Part shown: positions 25,736 through 32,623 of the stretch, in pieces
Position numbering within the stretch: position 1 is the first letter of the stretch
Layout of the letters: the number at the start of each line of letters is the position of its first letter
NCBI GenBank assembly: GCA_029935405.1
Contig: JAOZKH010000007.1
Coordinates: 17,448 to 50,070, forward strand
Length of the DNA: 32,623 nt
Origin: Vallitaleaceae bacterium
GTDB taxonomy: Bacteria; Bacillota; Clostridia; Lachnospirales; Vallitaleaceae
Direction: 5' to 3'
The notes under the pieces: model-generated
Databases searched by the model: none
What the model saw: only the letters and a program-made list of their open reading frames with translations
What the model was told of the DNA's origin: nothing
Made by a program: the position numbers and the translations under genes

Positions 25736-27877
25736 ATGATAAAACATATTGTTATTAAAGAAAAAATAATTATTCAAGAACTAATTGATACCTTCCAAAG
25801 CCAATTGACTTTGGAAGGTATCAATATTGCTGATTTTCATGTTAAAATGCTTCTTACAAGAGGTATTGATACTGTAGATAAAGCAAAGCTATTTTTAGCA
25901 CCAGATATTAGTACAATGTACGATCCGTTTTTACTTAAAGATATGGATAAAGCAATAAAATGTATTAAAGCACATATTGAAAAAGATAATTTAATAACAG
26001 TATACGGAGACTATGACGTTGATGGTGTTACAAGCACAACAATTTTGTATAAAATGTTAAATATATGCGGTGCAAATGCAAGTTATTATATACCAGATCG
26101 ACTTGAAGAAGGATATGGTATTAATAAGGCTGCATTACAAAAATTGTATGATAATGGTAGTCGATTAGTAATAAGTGTTGATACGGGGATCACAGCAGTT
26201 AATCAGGTGGAATTCGCAGGTGGAATCGGCCTTGATATGATAATAACAGATCATCATGAATGTCAGGAAATAGTACCGAATGCACAAGCTGTTATTAACC
26301 CTAAACAAAAAAACTGTTATTATCCATTTGAAATGCTAGCAGGTGTGGGAGTAGCTTATAAGTTAGTGCAAGGATTACAAAAGGTTTTTGGTATATCTAA
26401 TGAATTTGTATTAGATATGTTGGAGATTGTTGCAGTAGGAACAATCTCAGACTTAGTTCCTTTGATTGATGAAAACAGAACATTTGTATACCAGGCTTTT
26501 AAACGAATGGAAAAGATTCATAATGTCGGATTAAATGCATTGATTAAGGTGTCAGGAATTGATACTAAGAAATTGACAGCAGGATTAATTGGTTTTCAAA
26601 TCGGACCAAGGCTTAATGCAGCTGGGCGTTTAGGTGATGCAAAGCGTGGAGTTGAACTGTTTCTTGAAGAAGATGAAAATCTTGCCCTTATATTGGCAGA
26701 AGAACTAGACGTGGAAAATAAAAAACGTAAAGACATGCTTGGAGAAATTTTCTTGGAAGCAGAAAAAATAATTATAAATAATATTGATGTTAAGAATACA
26801 AAGATTTTAGTTATTGCTCATGAAGGGTGGCATCATGGTGTTATTGGAATTGTTGCTTCGAGAATAGTAGAAAAATATTATCGTCCAACAGTTTTACTTG
26901 CAATTGAGGATGGAGTTGCTTCAGGCTCAGCTAGAAGTGTTGAAGGTTTTTCAATATTTGATGCATTGTCTAGTACAAAAGCTTTGTTAGATAAATTTGG
27001 AGGGCATGAAATGGCTGCCGGCATGAGTTTTGATGCAAGTAAGGTCAAACAGCTGTCTGCAAACTTAAACGAATACGCAAATAAACATATGGATGAAGAT
27101 ACATTGATACAAAAGGTGAAAATCGAATCTAGGAAAACACCTTCTGATATTACAACTAAATTTATTGATGAATTATCAATTTTTGAACCATATGGTATGA
27201 GCAATGAGGAACCTAGATTTCTTGTTAATGGATATATTGACTCTATGACTTTAATGGGTAAAGAACAAAATCATTTTAAAATGACTGTATCTGATTCTTC
27301 AAAGAAAATCGATACAATCGGATTTTATGGTTCTGACTATATGGATGAATTATATTCTGGAATGGAAACGAATGTTATTGGAACATTTAATGTGAATGAA
27401 TGGAAAGGTTATAGAAAACCTCAGTTATTCATCAAGAACATTACATATAGTGAGAAGGATGAGTTGTTTATAAAGTATATTCATACTATGTGTTATGATT
27501 TATTTGAAAATGGATTTAGTGATTTAACAAGTGAAGGACAATGGTTAGAACAAATTCTCAGTGAAAACTCATGTAATCAGATGTCTTTAACTCGTAATCA
27601 GTGTATTACTGTTTATAAAAATCTTAAAAAGATTTTAGTAAAGGATAGAAAAATTATACATCTTTCAAAAATACATGAATTATTAGATGGTAAAAGTTCG
27701 GTGAGATCAAAAGAACTTAATGAAATAGCTATCAAAAGTGTAATGTGTTTGAAGGTTTTTGAACAATTAAAACTTATTAAAATAAGGGTGAATAACGATA
27801 GTAATCTAGAACTTAGTATTAACTCTACCAAAAAAGTTGAATTACAAAAATCTACGTTGTATAATAGTATGTGTTAG
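25736..27877 (+). CDS. recJ: Single-strand DNA exonuclease RecJ
   Basis: A 5'-3' exonuclease for recombination and mismatch repair. The 713 residues include the DHH domain with DYDVDG (92-97), DTGI and the name-giving DHH at 172-174. The DHHA1 domain has GGHEMAAGM (from 422), and an OB-like and C-terminal extension follow, longer than E. coli RecJ but near the size of B. subtilis YrvE. The ribosome binding site is weak (TTGGTG), and the gene starts 11 bases after secDF, which suggests coupling. Codons 17-30 contain an exact inverted repeat (see 25784-25825). Confidence 0.93.
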   Translation: MIKHIVIKEKIIIQELIDTFQSQLTLEGINIADFHVKMLLTRGIDTVDKAKLFLAPDISTMYDPFLLKDMDKAIKCIKAHIEKDNLITVYGDYDVDGVTSTTILYKMLNICGANASYYIPDRLEEGYGINKAALQKLYDNGSRLVISVDTGITAVNQVEFAGGIGLDMIITDHHECQEIVPNAQAVINPKQKNCYYPFEMLAGVGVAYKLVQGLQKVFGISNEFVLDMLEIVAVGTISDLVPLIDENRTFVYQAFKRMEKIHNVGLNALIKVSGIDTKKLTAGLIGFQIGPRLNAAGRLGDAKRGVELFLEEDENLALILAEELDVENKKRKDMLGEIFLEAEKIIINNIDVKNTKILVIAHEGWHHGVIGIVASRIVEKYYRPTVLLAIEDGVASGSARSVEGFSIFDALSSTKALLDKFGGHEMAAGMSFDASKVKQLSANLNEYANKHMDEDTLIQKVKIESRKTPSDITTKFIDELSIFEPYGMSNEEPRFLVNGYIDSMTLMGKEQNHFKMTVSDSSKKIDTIGFYGSDYMDELYSGMETNVIGTFNVNEWKGYRKPQLFIKNITYSEKDELFIKYIHTMCYDLFENGFSDLTSEGQWLEQILSENSCNQMSLTRNQCITVYKNLKKILVKDRKIIHLSKIHELLDGKSSVRSKELNEIAIKSVMCLKVFEQLKLIKIRVNNDSNLELSINSTKKVELQKSTLYNSMC
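25784..25825 (+). repeat. Perfect 17-bp inverted repeat inside the recJ coding start
   Basis: ATTGATACCTTCCAAAG (25784-25800) and CTTTGGAAGGTATCAAT (25809-25825) are exact reverse complements around an 8-base loop, CCAATTGA. The hairpin lies 48 bases into recJ and has no T-run after it. It is the longest perfect stem, equal with the one after apt, that I found in this window. Confidence 0.9.
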
Positions 27878-27903
27878 GATGACAATAATAAAGGAGATTA
27901 GCC

Positions 27904-28416
27904 ATGGATTTAAAAAACCTAATTAGAGATGTACACGATTTCCCAAAAGAAGGTATTGTGTTTAAAGATATTACGACTATTCTGCAAGATGCAGATGGTT
28001 TGAAAGAATCTGTAGACCAAATGCAAGCAAGACTCGAAGGATTAGATTTTGACTATGTAATAGGTCCTGAATCGAGAGGATTTATTTTTGGTGTACCAAT
28101 TGCATATAATATGAATAAAGGGTTTTTACCAGTTCGTAAAGCAGGTAAGTTACCATATAAAACTAAGTCAAGAACTTATGATTTAGAGTATGGAAGTGCA
28201 ACAATTGAAATGCATATTGATGCCATTAAGCCTGGAGATAAAGTTGTTATTGTTGATGACTTACTTGCAACAGGAGGCACTAGTGAAGCAATGGTACAAT
28301 TAATAGAAGATCTAGGTGGAATAATAGTAAAAATGGTATTTTTGATCGAATTATCATTCTTACCAGGGGCAAAAAAACTTGAAAAATATGATGTAGAAGC
28401 AGTGATTAAATATTAA
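27904..28416 (+). CDS. apt: Adenine phosphoribosyltransferase
   Basis: Purine salvage enzyme making AMP from adenine and PRPP. The 170 residues are the normal length. The PRPP-binding motif VVIVDDLLATGGTSEA lies at 114-129. The N-terminal IRDVHDFPKEGIVFKDIT and GPESRGFIFG are classic Apt signatures. An AAGGAG site lies 6 bases before ATG. It follows recJ by 26 bases, in the recJ-apt order common in Firmicutes. Confidence 0.97.
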   Translation: MDLKNLIRDVHDFPKEGIVFKDITTILQDADGLKESVDQMQARLEGLDFDYVIGPESRGFIFGVPIAYNMNKGFLPVRKAGKLPYKTKSRTYDLEYGSATIEMHIDAIKPGDKVVIVDDLLATGGTSEAMVQLIEDLGGIIVKMVFLIELSFLPGAKKLEKYDVEAVIKY

Positions 28417-28439
28417 TATCATACCATAATCATAGATAT

Positions 28440-28477
28440 TAATCGAAACGAGAGTCGGAGGACTCTCGTTTCGATTA
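28440..28477 (+). terminator. Strong stem-loop after apt, probable terminator
   Basis: TAATCGAAACGAGAGTC (28440-28456) and GACTCTCGTTTCGATTA (28461-28477) form a perfect 17-bp stem with the loop GGAG. The downstream sequence CTTGCAAATT lacks a clean T-run, so termination may be partial or the hairpin may protect the mRNA end. Confidence 0.65.
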
Positions 28478-28511
28478 CTTGCAAATTTGAGAAAGAAAGG
28501 AATATATTTAT

Positions 28512-31055
28512 ATGGAAGTTTTTTTGTTTCTAATGTTTATTACAGGTAGTATTATAGCTGTAATAATAACGATAATATTACTTAAAATCAAATATAGAAT
28601 AAATGATTTACAAAAACAAATAGTTGAATTATCCACTAGACAAGAAACTAGTATACACGAAAGTGAAATGACTTCTATAAATATTCTAGAAAAAGAAATT
28701 AAAGAGAATACATCAGAGATTGTCAAATCTAATGATTTGAAGAAACCACTTAGAGTATTAAAGAGAATCGAAAAAACACCAAACCCTAATATAAATAAAA
28801 ATATAAATATAAATACAGATATAAATACAAATGCAAATATAAATACAAATGCAGATATAAATTCAAATACAAATTCAAATACAAATATAAAAACAAATAC
28901 AAATACAACACAAAAAAAAGTCATATCAAAAGACAAAACATTTACAATTGAATCAATCATCAGTAAATTAGGAATACTTTTATTACTAATTAGTATTGGT
29001 TTTTTATATAAATTAGCTTATGATAAAGGGTATGTGACCCCATCTATTATTATATTATTTGGATATGTTTTTGGTATTGTTGTAATAGCAATGGGCTTTA
29101 GAGTGAGTAAGAAAAACAGAGAAGTTCTAAGTCAAGTTTTATATGGTGGTGGAGTGGCTATATTATATATTACTACCTTTGCGGCATATCAAGGATACGG
29201 TTTGATAAAAGGTGTTTTAACATTCATTATTCTTTGTTCTGTAACATTTTTATCTTTTTATATATCATTATCAATTAATAGTCTAGTAATGAGTATTATT
29301 TCATTGCTTGGTAGTTTATTAATACCGTTTGCAGTAGGAGTAGATGTCCTTGGGTTATATGGAACTGGACTATATATACTTTTTGTTACTATTGGAAGTA
29401 TGACAATATATATTTTCAAAAGGTGGAGAGTATTACAATTAACATCCATAGTTGTAGTTAACGGTATTACTTTGTTATTAACATCTGAAGCAGGATTTAC
29501 ATCTAAAGAAACTGTAGAATTTAGCGTTTTGTTATTAGCTATACTAGTGGTTTGCTATGGTGTTGAATATATGCATTATTATTTATGTAGAGACAATAAT
29601 GAATTAGTATTAACTGCGGCATTAATAAGTAGTTTGCCAATATTCACATTATTCCAAGCATTAATGGTTTTAGATATATCAGAAGAATCTTGGGCGTTAA
29701 TATTTGCAATTGTATCAATAGTGTTTTATGGGTTGAATTATTTATTATACAAAAAAAGAGCACATTCATTAATTACAGATATAATTTTGGGTTATATTGC
29801 TTTATTTACTTTAGTTGGAATTATATTATACTTTGGAGGCGAAGTAAGATATATTGCAATATTAATTCTTAGTGTAATATTTACAGTCATTTATTTAAAA
29901 TCAGGGTATTTTTTAACAAGATTGATTGGATTAGCTATATATTTAATAGGTTTTTGGTGGGCATTTTTAAATTTGATAGAACAAGTGTTAGAGGGTAATA
30001 TAAATACAGTTGAGGTGTTTGTTAGAGTTATTGTTATGGGACTAATTACCACTATTGCTTGCATGCAGAAGGATATTATGCGAAAAGTATTAGGAGGGTT
30101 AGCATTTCAATTATATTTCATTGTAGCAATTATATCTATGGCATTGATTTTTACAGAGGATATAATTGATCCAATGATTGTATTTTTAGCAGTATTTGGA
30201 GTTGCAATGCTTTTATTTATATGGCTAGGTAAAAAGTTTGAGATTTTATCTATACAGGCTATTGTTATTATGAGTATACTACCATTTATCTTGAAAGTAA
30301 TAGGATCAAGCTATGTATTGTATGATAATAGCGTAGATTGGATTAGTACTCTTGCATTTATATTATATGGCATAGAAATGTATATTATTAGTTTGACTAT
30401 TATGAAAAATAATGGTAGTTCATTAATATTTATTTTTAAGTTAATAGGTTATGGCATATTAACGAATATTGTATTAGTTGAGATACCAGTTTGGAGCGAA
30501 CACTTTGGTTATGGGATAGTTCTATTTGCTTGTATTGTTCTGGTAATGAACTTCCTTGAAGCATCAGAAGATAAATTTATGAAATCACTAATTTTTATTT
30601 TTAAAATTGGTTTCATTGGCATGTTTGTCGTTTACATATTATTTCCTGTAAATGAATTTAATATATTGTATTTTATCCTTGACATAATTATGTTAGTTCC
30701 ATTTTATTACTTTATCAGTAATTATATTAAAGAAGTGAAAGTAGTATTTGTTATAAATGCAATCATGTACATGCTTGTTATTTATCAAAACTTGAGTTTA
30801 GAAGAAAATGGTATGGTTACATTGCTTTGGGCAGCTTATGGAATAACAAGTTTAGCTTTCTTCTTATTTAAGGGAAGAAGAAAGCTTGTTAATATTTCAC
30901 TTGTTATGATTGTACTTGTTGCTACTAAATTTATACTCATTGATCTTAGCACTATTGAAGTAATATGGAAAATAGCAACATCAATGGCATTTGGTTTAGC
31001 ATTATTAATCTTAAGTTATGTTATACAGCCTTTATTAGATAAATATGAAAATTAA
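28512..31055 (+). CDS. Large DUF2339-like polytopic membrane protein
   Basis: The 847 residues begin with one membrane segment (about 3-24) and a coiled-coil-like stretch (about 28-60). A long Asn/Thr/Ile-rich spacer (about 93-132) follows, and then more than 20 hydrophobic segments to the C-terminus. This topology, with short loops and a conserved start of the membrane block (SIISKLGILLLLISIGFLYKLAYDKGYV), fits the DUF2339 predicted membrane protein family, whose function is unknown. The ribosome binding site is GAAAGGAA. It lies between apt and relA, which are direct neighbours in many related genomes. No catalytic motif was recognised. Confidence 0.75.
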   Translation: MEVFLFLMFITGSIIAVIITIILLKIKYRINDLQKQIVELSTRQETSIHESEMTSINILEKEIKENTSEIVKSNDLKKPLRVLKRIEKTPNPNINKNININTDINTNANINTNADINSNTNSNTNIKTNTNTTQKKVISKDKTFTIESIISKLGILLLLISIGFLYKLAYDKGYVTPSIIILFGYVFGIVVIAMGFRVSKKNREVLSQVLYGGGVAILYITTFAAYQGYGLIKGVLTFIILCSVTFLSFYISLSINSLVMSIISLLGSLLIPFAVGVDVLGLYGTGLYILFVTIGSMTIYIFKRWRVLQLTSIVVVNGITLLLTSEAGFTSKETVEFSVLLLAILVVCYGVEYMHYYLCRDNNELVLTAALISSLPIFTLFQALMVLDISEESWALIFAIVSIVFYGLNYLLYKKRAHSLITDIILGYIALFTLVGIILYFGGEVRYIAILILSVIFTVIYLKSGYFLTRLIGLAIYLIGFWWAFLNLIEQVLEGNINTVEVFVRVIVMGLITTIACMQKDIMRKVLGGLAFQLYFIVAIISMALIFTEDIIDPMIVFLAVFGVAMLLFIWLGKKFEILSIQAIVIMSILPFILKVIGSSYVLYDNSVDWISTLAFILYGIEMYIISLTIMKNNGSSLIFIFKLIGYGILTNIVLVEIPVWSEHFGYGIVLFACIVLVMNFLEASEDKFMKSLIFIFKIGFIGMFVVYILFPVNEFNILYFILDIIMLVPFYYFISNYIKEVKVVFVINAIMYMLVIYQNLSLEENGMVTLLWAAYGITSLAFFLFKGRRKLVNISLVMIVLVATKFILIDLSTIEVIWKIATSMAFGLALLILSYVIQPLLDKYEN
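28788..28908 (+). repeat. AT-rich imperfect tandem repeat coding an Asn-rich spacer
   Basis: About 120 bases built from variants of the 6- to 12-base unit ATAAATACAAAT, nearly free of G on the coding strand. It reads in frame as alternating Asn with Ile, Thr, Ala, Asp or Ser. Such arrays gain or lose units by slippage in steps that keep the frame. Confidence 0.8.
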
Positions 31056-31078
31056 TCGTTTTTAAATTAAACAAGTAT

Positions 31079-31489
31079 TTATAATACTTCGTTAAGCTCT
31101 AATATTTCATTATCTGGTCCTTTAAACATTATCCATTTCCCACCATTTTCAAAAAGGTGAGGTTTGAAACTTATTTCAGCATCAATAAATACAATACCTT
31201 TAGCTGCAAGTTCATCCCTAGCTGCCTCTATATTTTTCACTTTAAAGGCTATGTGATGAACTGGTCCTTCAACTTTGCTTTTTTGTGGAATAGGTAGCTG
31301 TACAAGTTCAATAACTAAATCGTTTTTTTTGACAAAGGCAACAAGTATAGAACCATCAGGTGTTTTGATGATATTTTCATGGAAAATTTCCATGTCAAGC
31401 ATATCTTGATAAAATTTCTTTGAAACCTTAATATTATCCACAAAAACTCCGATATGTGCTAATCCTAAATTAAAACTTTTTTTATTCAA
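31079..31489 (-). CDS. VOC-superfamily (glyoxalase/epimerase-like) protein
   Basis: The 136-residue protein has two beta-alpha-beta-beta-beta units typical of the vicinal oxygen chelate fold. Probable metal ligands are H12 (LAHIGVF), E61 (VIELVQ), H78 or H79 (GPVHHIAFKV) and E131 (EILELNEV). It resembles lactoylglutathione lyase and methylmalonyl-CoA epimerase, and these cannot be told apart here. The start codon is TTG at 31489-31487, with AAGGAGG 9 bases upstream on the minus strand; the next ATG is at residue 30, beyond the first metal ligand. It is divergent from relA and convergent with the DUF2339 gene. Confidence 0.82.
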   Translation of the reverse strand: MNKKSFNLGLAHIGVFVDNIKVSKKFYQDMLDMEIFHENIIKTPDGSILVAFVKKNDLVIELVQLPIPQKSKVEGPVHHIAFKVKNIEAARDELAAKGIVFIDAEISFKPHLFENGGKWIMFKGPDNEILELNEVL

Positions 31490-31520
31490 AATAAATTCCT
31501 CCTTAAGTAAATTTGTCTTT

Positions 31521-31550
31521 ATTGTATCATTAACAATTAGTGTTTGTAAA
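31521..31550 (-). promoter_or_regulatory. Promoter of the VOC gene
   Basis: On the minus strand TTTACA (31550-31545), an 18-base spacer and TACAAT (31526-31521). Confidence 0.55.
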
Positions 31551-31564
31551 TGATACCTTAACCA
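31551..31564. promoter_or_regulatory. CTTAACCA-type element between VOC gene and relA
   Basis: TGATACCTTAACCA matches the reverse complement of TGGTTAAGGTGTCA at 17264-17277 at 13 of 14 positions. It ends 25 bases before the relA -35 box; the copy at 17291-17302 ends 27 bases before the tgt -35 box. The function is unknown; chance is not excluded. Confidence 0.35.
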
Positions 31565-31589
31565 ACTATAAACGAAAAAAATAAATAAG

Positions 31590-31618
31590 TTGCAATTTTG
31601 TGTAAAAGTTAATATAAT
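31590..31618 (+). promoter_or_regulatory. Promoter of relA
   Basis: TTGCAA (31590-31595), exactly 17 bases, then TATAAT (31613-31618). The leader to the start codon is about 65 bases. Confidence 0.7.
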
Positions 31619-31691
31619 AAAAGATAATGCTCATAAATTTAGACAAATAAGAATTGATTATGACAGAAGAAGATATGAAAGTGGTGATGGT

Positions 31692-32623
31692 ATGCCAGAA
31701 AAAGGATTTCAAGAATTAATTGAAAAAATTAAAAAGTATCATCCTGCTGAAAAATTTGACCTAGTAGAAAAGGCATATAACTTAGCAAAGGAAGCTCATG
31801 GGGATCAAGTGAGAAAATCAGGTGAACCTTATTTGATTCATCCTATTGCGGTTGCAAATATTTTGGCAGAACTAGAACTAGATAAGGAATCAATAATTGC
31901 AGGGTTGCTGCATGACGTTGCTGAAGACACAGACTATACAATTGAAGACATTGCTGAAATGTTCAGTCCTGAAATAGCACTTTTAGTAGATGGTGTTACA
32001 AAATTGAGTCAGATTACTTATACTTCAGATAAAGAAGAAATTCAAGCAGAAAATTATAGAAAGATGTTTTTAGCAATGGCTAAGGATATTCGAGTAATTC
32101 TTATTAAACTTGCAGATAGATTGCACAATTTAAGAACCTTAATATATATGCCAGAACATAAACAACTAGAAAAAGCAAAGGAAACATTAGATATTTATGC
32201 ACCACTTGCTCATAGATTAGGTATTAGTAAAATCAAGGTTGAAATGGAAGACTTATCGTTAAGATATTTAGATAAAGAAGCTTATTATGATATTGTTGAA
32301 AAAATTAAGAGAAAAAGAAGTGACAGAGAACAATATATCATGTCTGTTGTTGATAATGTTAATAAAAGTCTTAAAGAAGTAGAAATTGAAGCTGAAGTAA
32401 TAGGAAGACCTAAACATTTCTTTAGTATATATAAAAAGATGGTTAATCAGAATAAAACTATTGATCAAATATATGATCTATTCGCAGTTAGAGCAATCGT
32501 TGCGTCGGTTAAAGATTGTTATGGCGTTCTTGGAATTATTCATGAATTATATACACCAGTTCCTGGAAGATTTAAAGATTATATTGCTATGCCAAAACCT
32601 AATATGTATCAATCATTACATAC
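31692..32623 (+). CDS. relA: RelA/SpoT-type (p)ppGpp synthetase/hydrolase, 3' end cut off by window
   Basis: Controls the stringent response by making and degrading (p)ppGpp. About 310 N-terminal codons are present. The hydrolase domain has H50 in LIHPIAVA, H74-D75 and E78-D79 in LLHDVAEDT, and [12 protein letters not shown], so the hydrolysis site looks intact. The synthetase domain begins near 230 ([13 protein letters not shown]) and is cut after [20 protein letters not shown]. The enzyme is therefore probably the bifunctional long RSH protein of Firmicutes. ATG 31692 is the first start in this frame after the promoter and gives the expected N-terminus ([13 protein letters not shown]). The ribosome binding site is GGTGATGG, a weak one. 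Confidence 0.93.
   Translation, partial: [310 protein letters not shown]

Noticed and set aside
25784-25825. recJ hairpin as a rho-independent terminator
   Set aside because: No T-run follows and it lies within an intact coding frame.
28508-28960. Minus-strand ORF of 150 codons rich in Phe/Val/Ile
   Set aside because: It is the complement of the Asn-rich repeat in the DUF2339 gene; the apparent hydrophobic pattern comes from the repeat.
31073-31089. AAGTATT/AATACTT hairpin between DUF2339 and VOC genes as terminator
   Set aside because: Only 7 AT-rich pairs with a 3-base loop and no T-run; too weak to call.
1-32623. CRISPR arrays, tRNA genes, insertion sequences, prophage or toxin-antitoxin pairs
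   Set aside because: No regularly spaced repeats, cloverleaf sequences, transposase motifs or phage genes were found on either strand.

Overview
The window is AT-rich DNA from a Gram-positive anaerobe of the class Clostridia, probably close to Lachnospiraceae or related Lachnospirales families. The main evidence is the scfA-scfB SCIFF peptide pair, a fused secDF, a tgt-yajC pair, a recJ-apt-relA neighbourhood, a T-box leader and AGGAGG-type ribosome binding sites. No tRNA, rRNA, CRISPR array, insertion sequence or phage gene was seen. Both ends cut a gene: a diguanylate cyclase on the left and a RelA/SpoT homologue on the right.

Layout. (1) 1-4315: 3' part of a TPR-GAF-GGDEF diguanylate cyclase, then a promoter, a T-box leader whose specifier reads GUA (valine), acetolactate synthase ilvB, a small DUF2892-like ORF without a normal start codon, and a terminator. 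(2) 4334-13461: a sugar-sensing and uptake locus of the xylose type. A membrane-anchored binding-protein-like sensor, a LytS/YesM-type histidine kinase, a YesN-type AraC response regulator and a second, XylF-like membrane-anchored binding protein are followed by a XylF lipoprotein, the XylG ATPase and the XylH permease. xylH carries an in-frame TAA at codon 74. (3) 13479-15596: an AraC regulator and a URO-D/methylcobamide methyltransferase-family protein. They sit behind a 26-bp element (25 of 26 identical) that also lies upstream of the sugar-sensing operon. (4) 15624-19013: lspA, convergent aroC, tgt and yajC. (5) 19027-31055: a PHP phosphoesterase (minus strand), an ABC-F ATPase, scfA, scfB, secDF, recJ, apt and a large DUF2339 membrane protein. 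(6) 31079-32623: a VOC-family protein (minus strand) and divergent relA.

How the genes work together. Region 2 reads as outside sensing (two anchored binding proteins feeding the kinase), signal relay (kinase to response regulator) and transport (XylFGH). The duplicated upstream element suggests that the AraC/methyltransferase operon is controlled with the sugar-sensing operon. Regions 4 to 6 are mostly housekeeping: lipoprotein processing, aromatic amino acid synthesis, queuosine tRNA modification, Sec translocation, DNA repair, purine salvage and the stringent response. The SCIFF peptide with its radical SAM maturase is the conserved clostridial RiPP-like system. Its core is established, but its biological role is still unclear.

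The least explained signals are the shared 26-bp element, the xylH nonsense codon, a perfect 17-bp inverted repeat inside recJ, the hairpin placed exactly before the xylG ribosome binding site, and a CTTAACCA-type element upstream of both tgt and relA.
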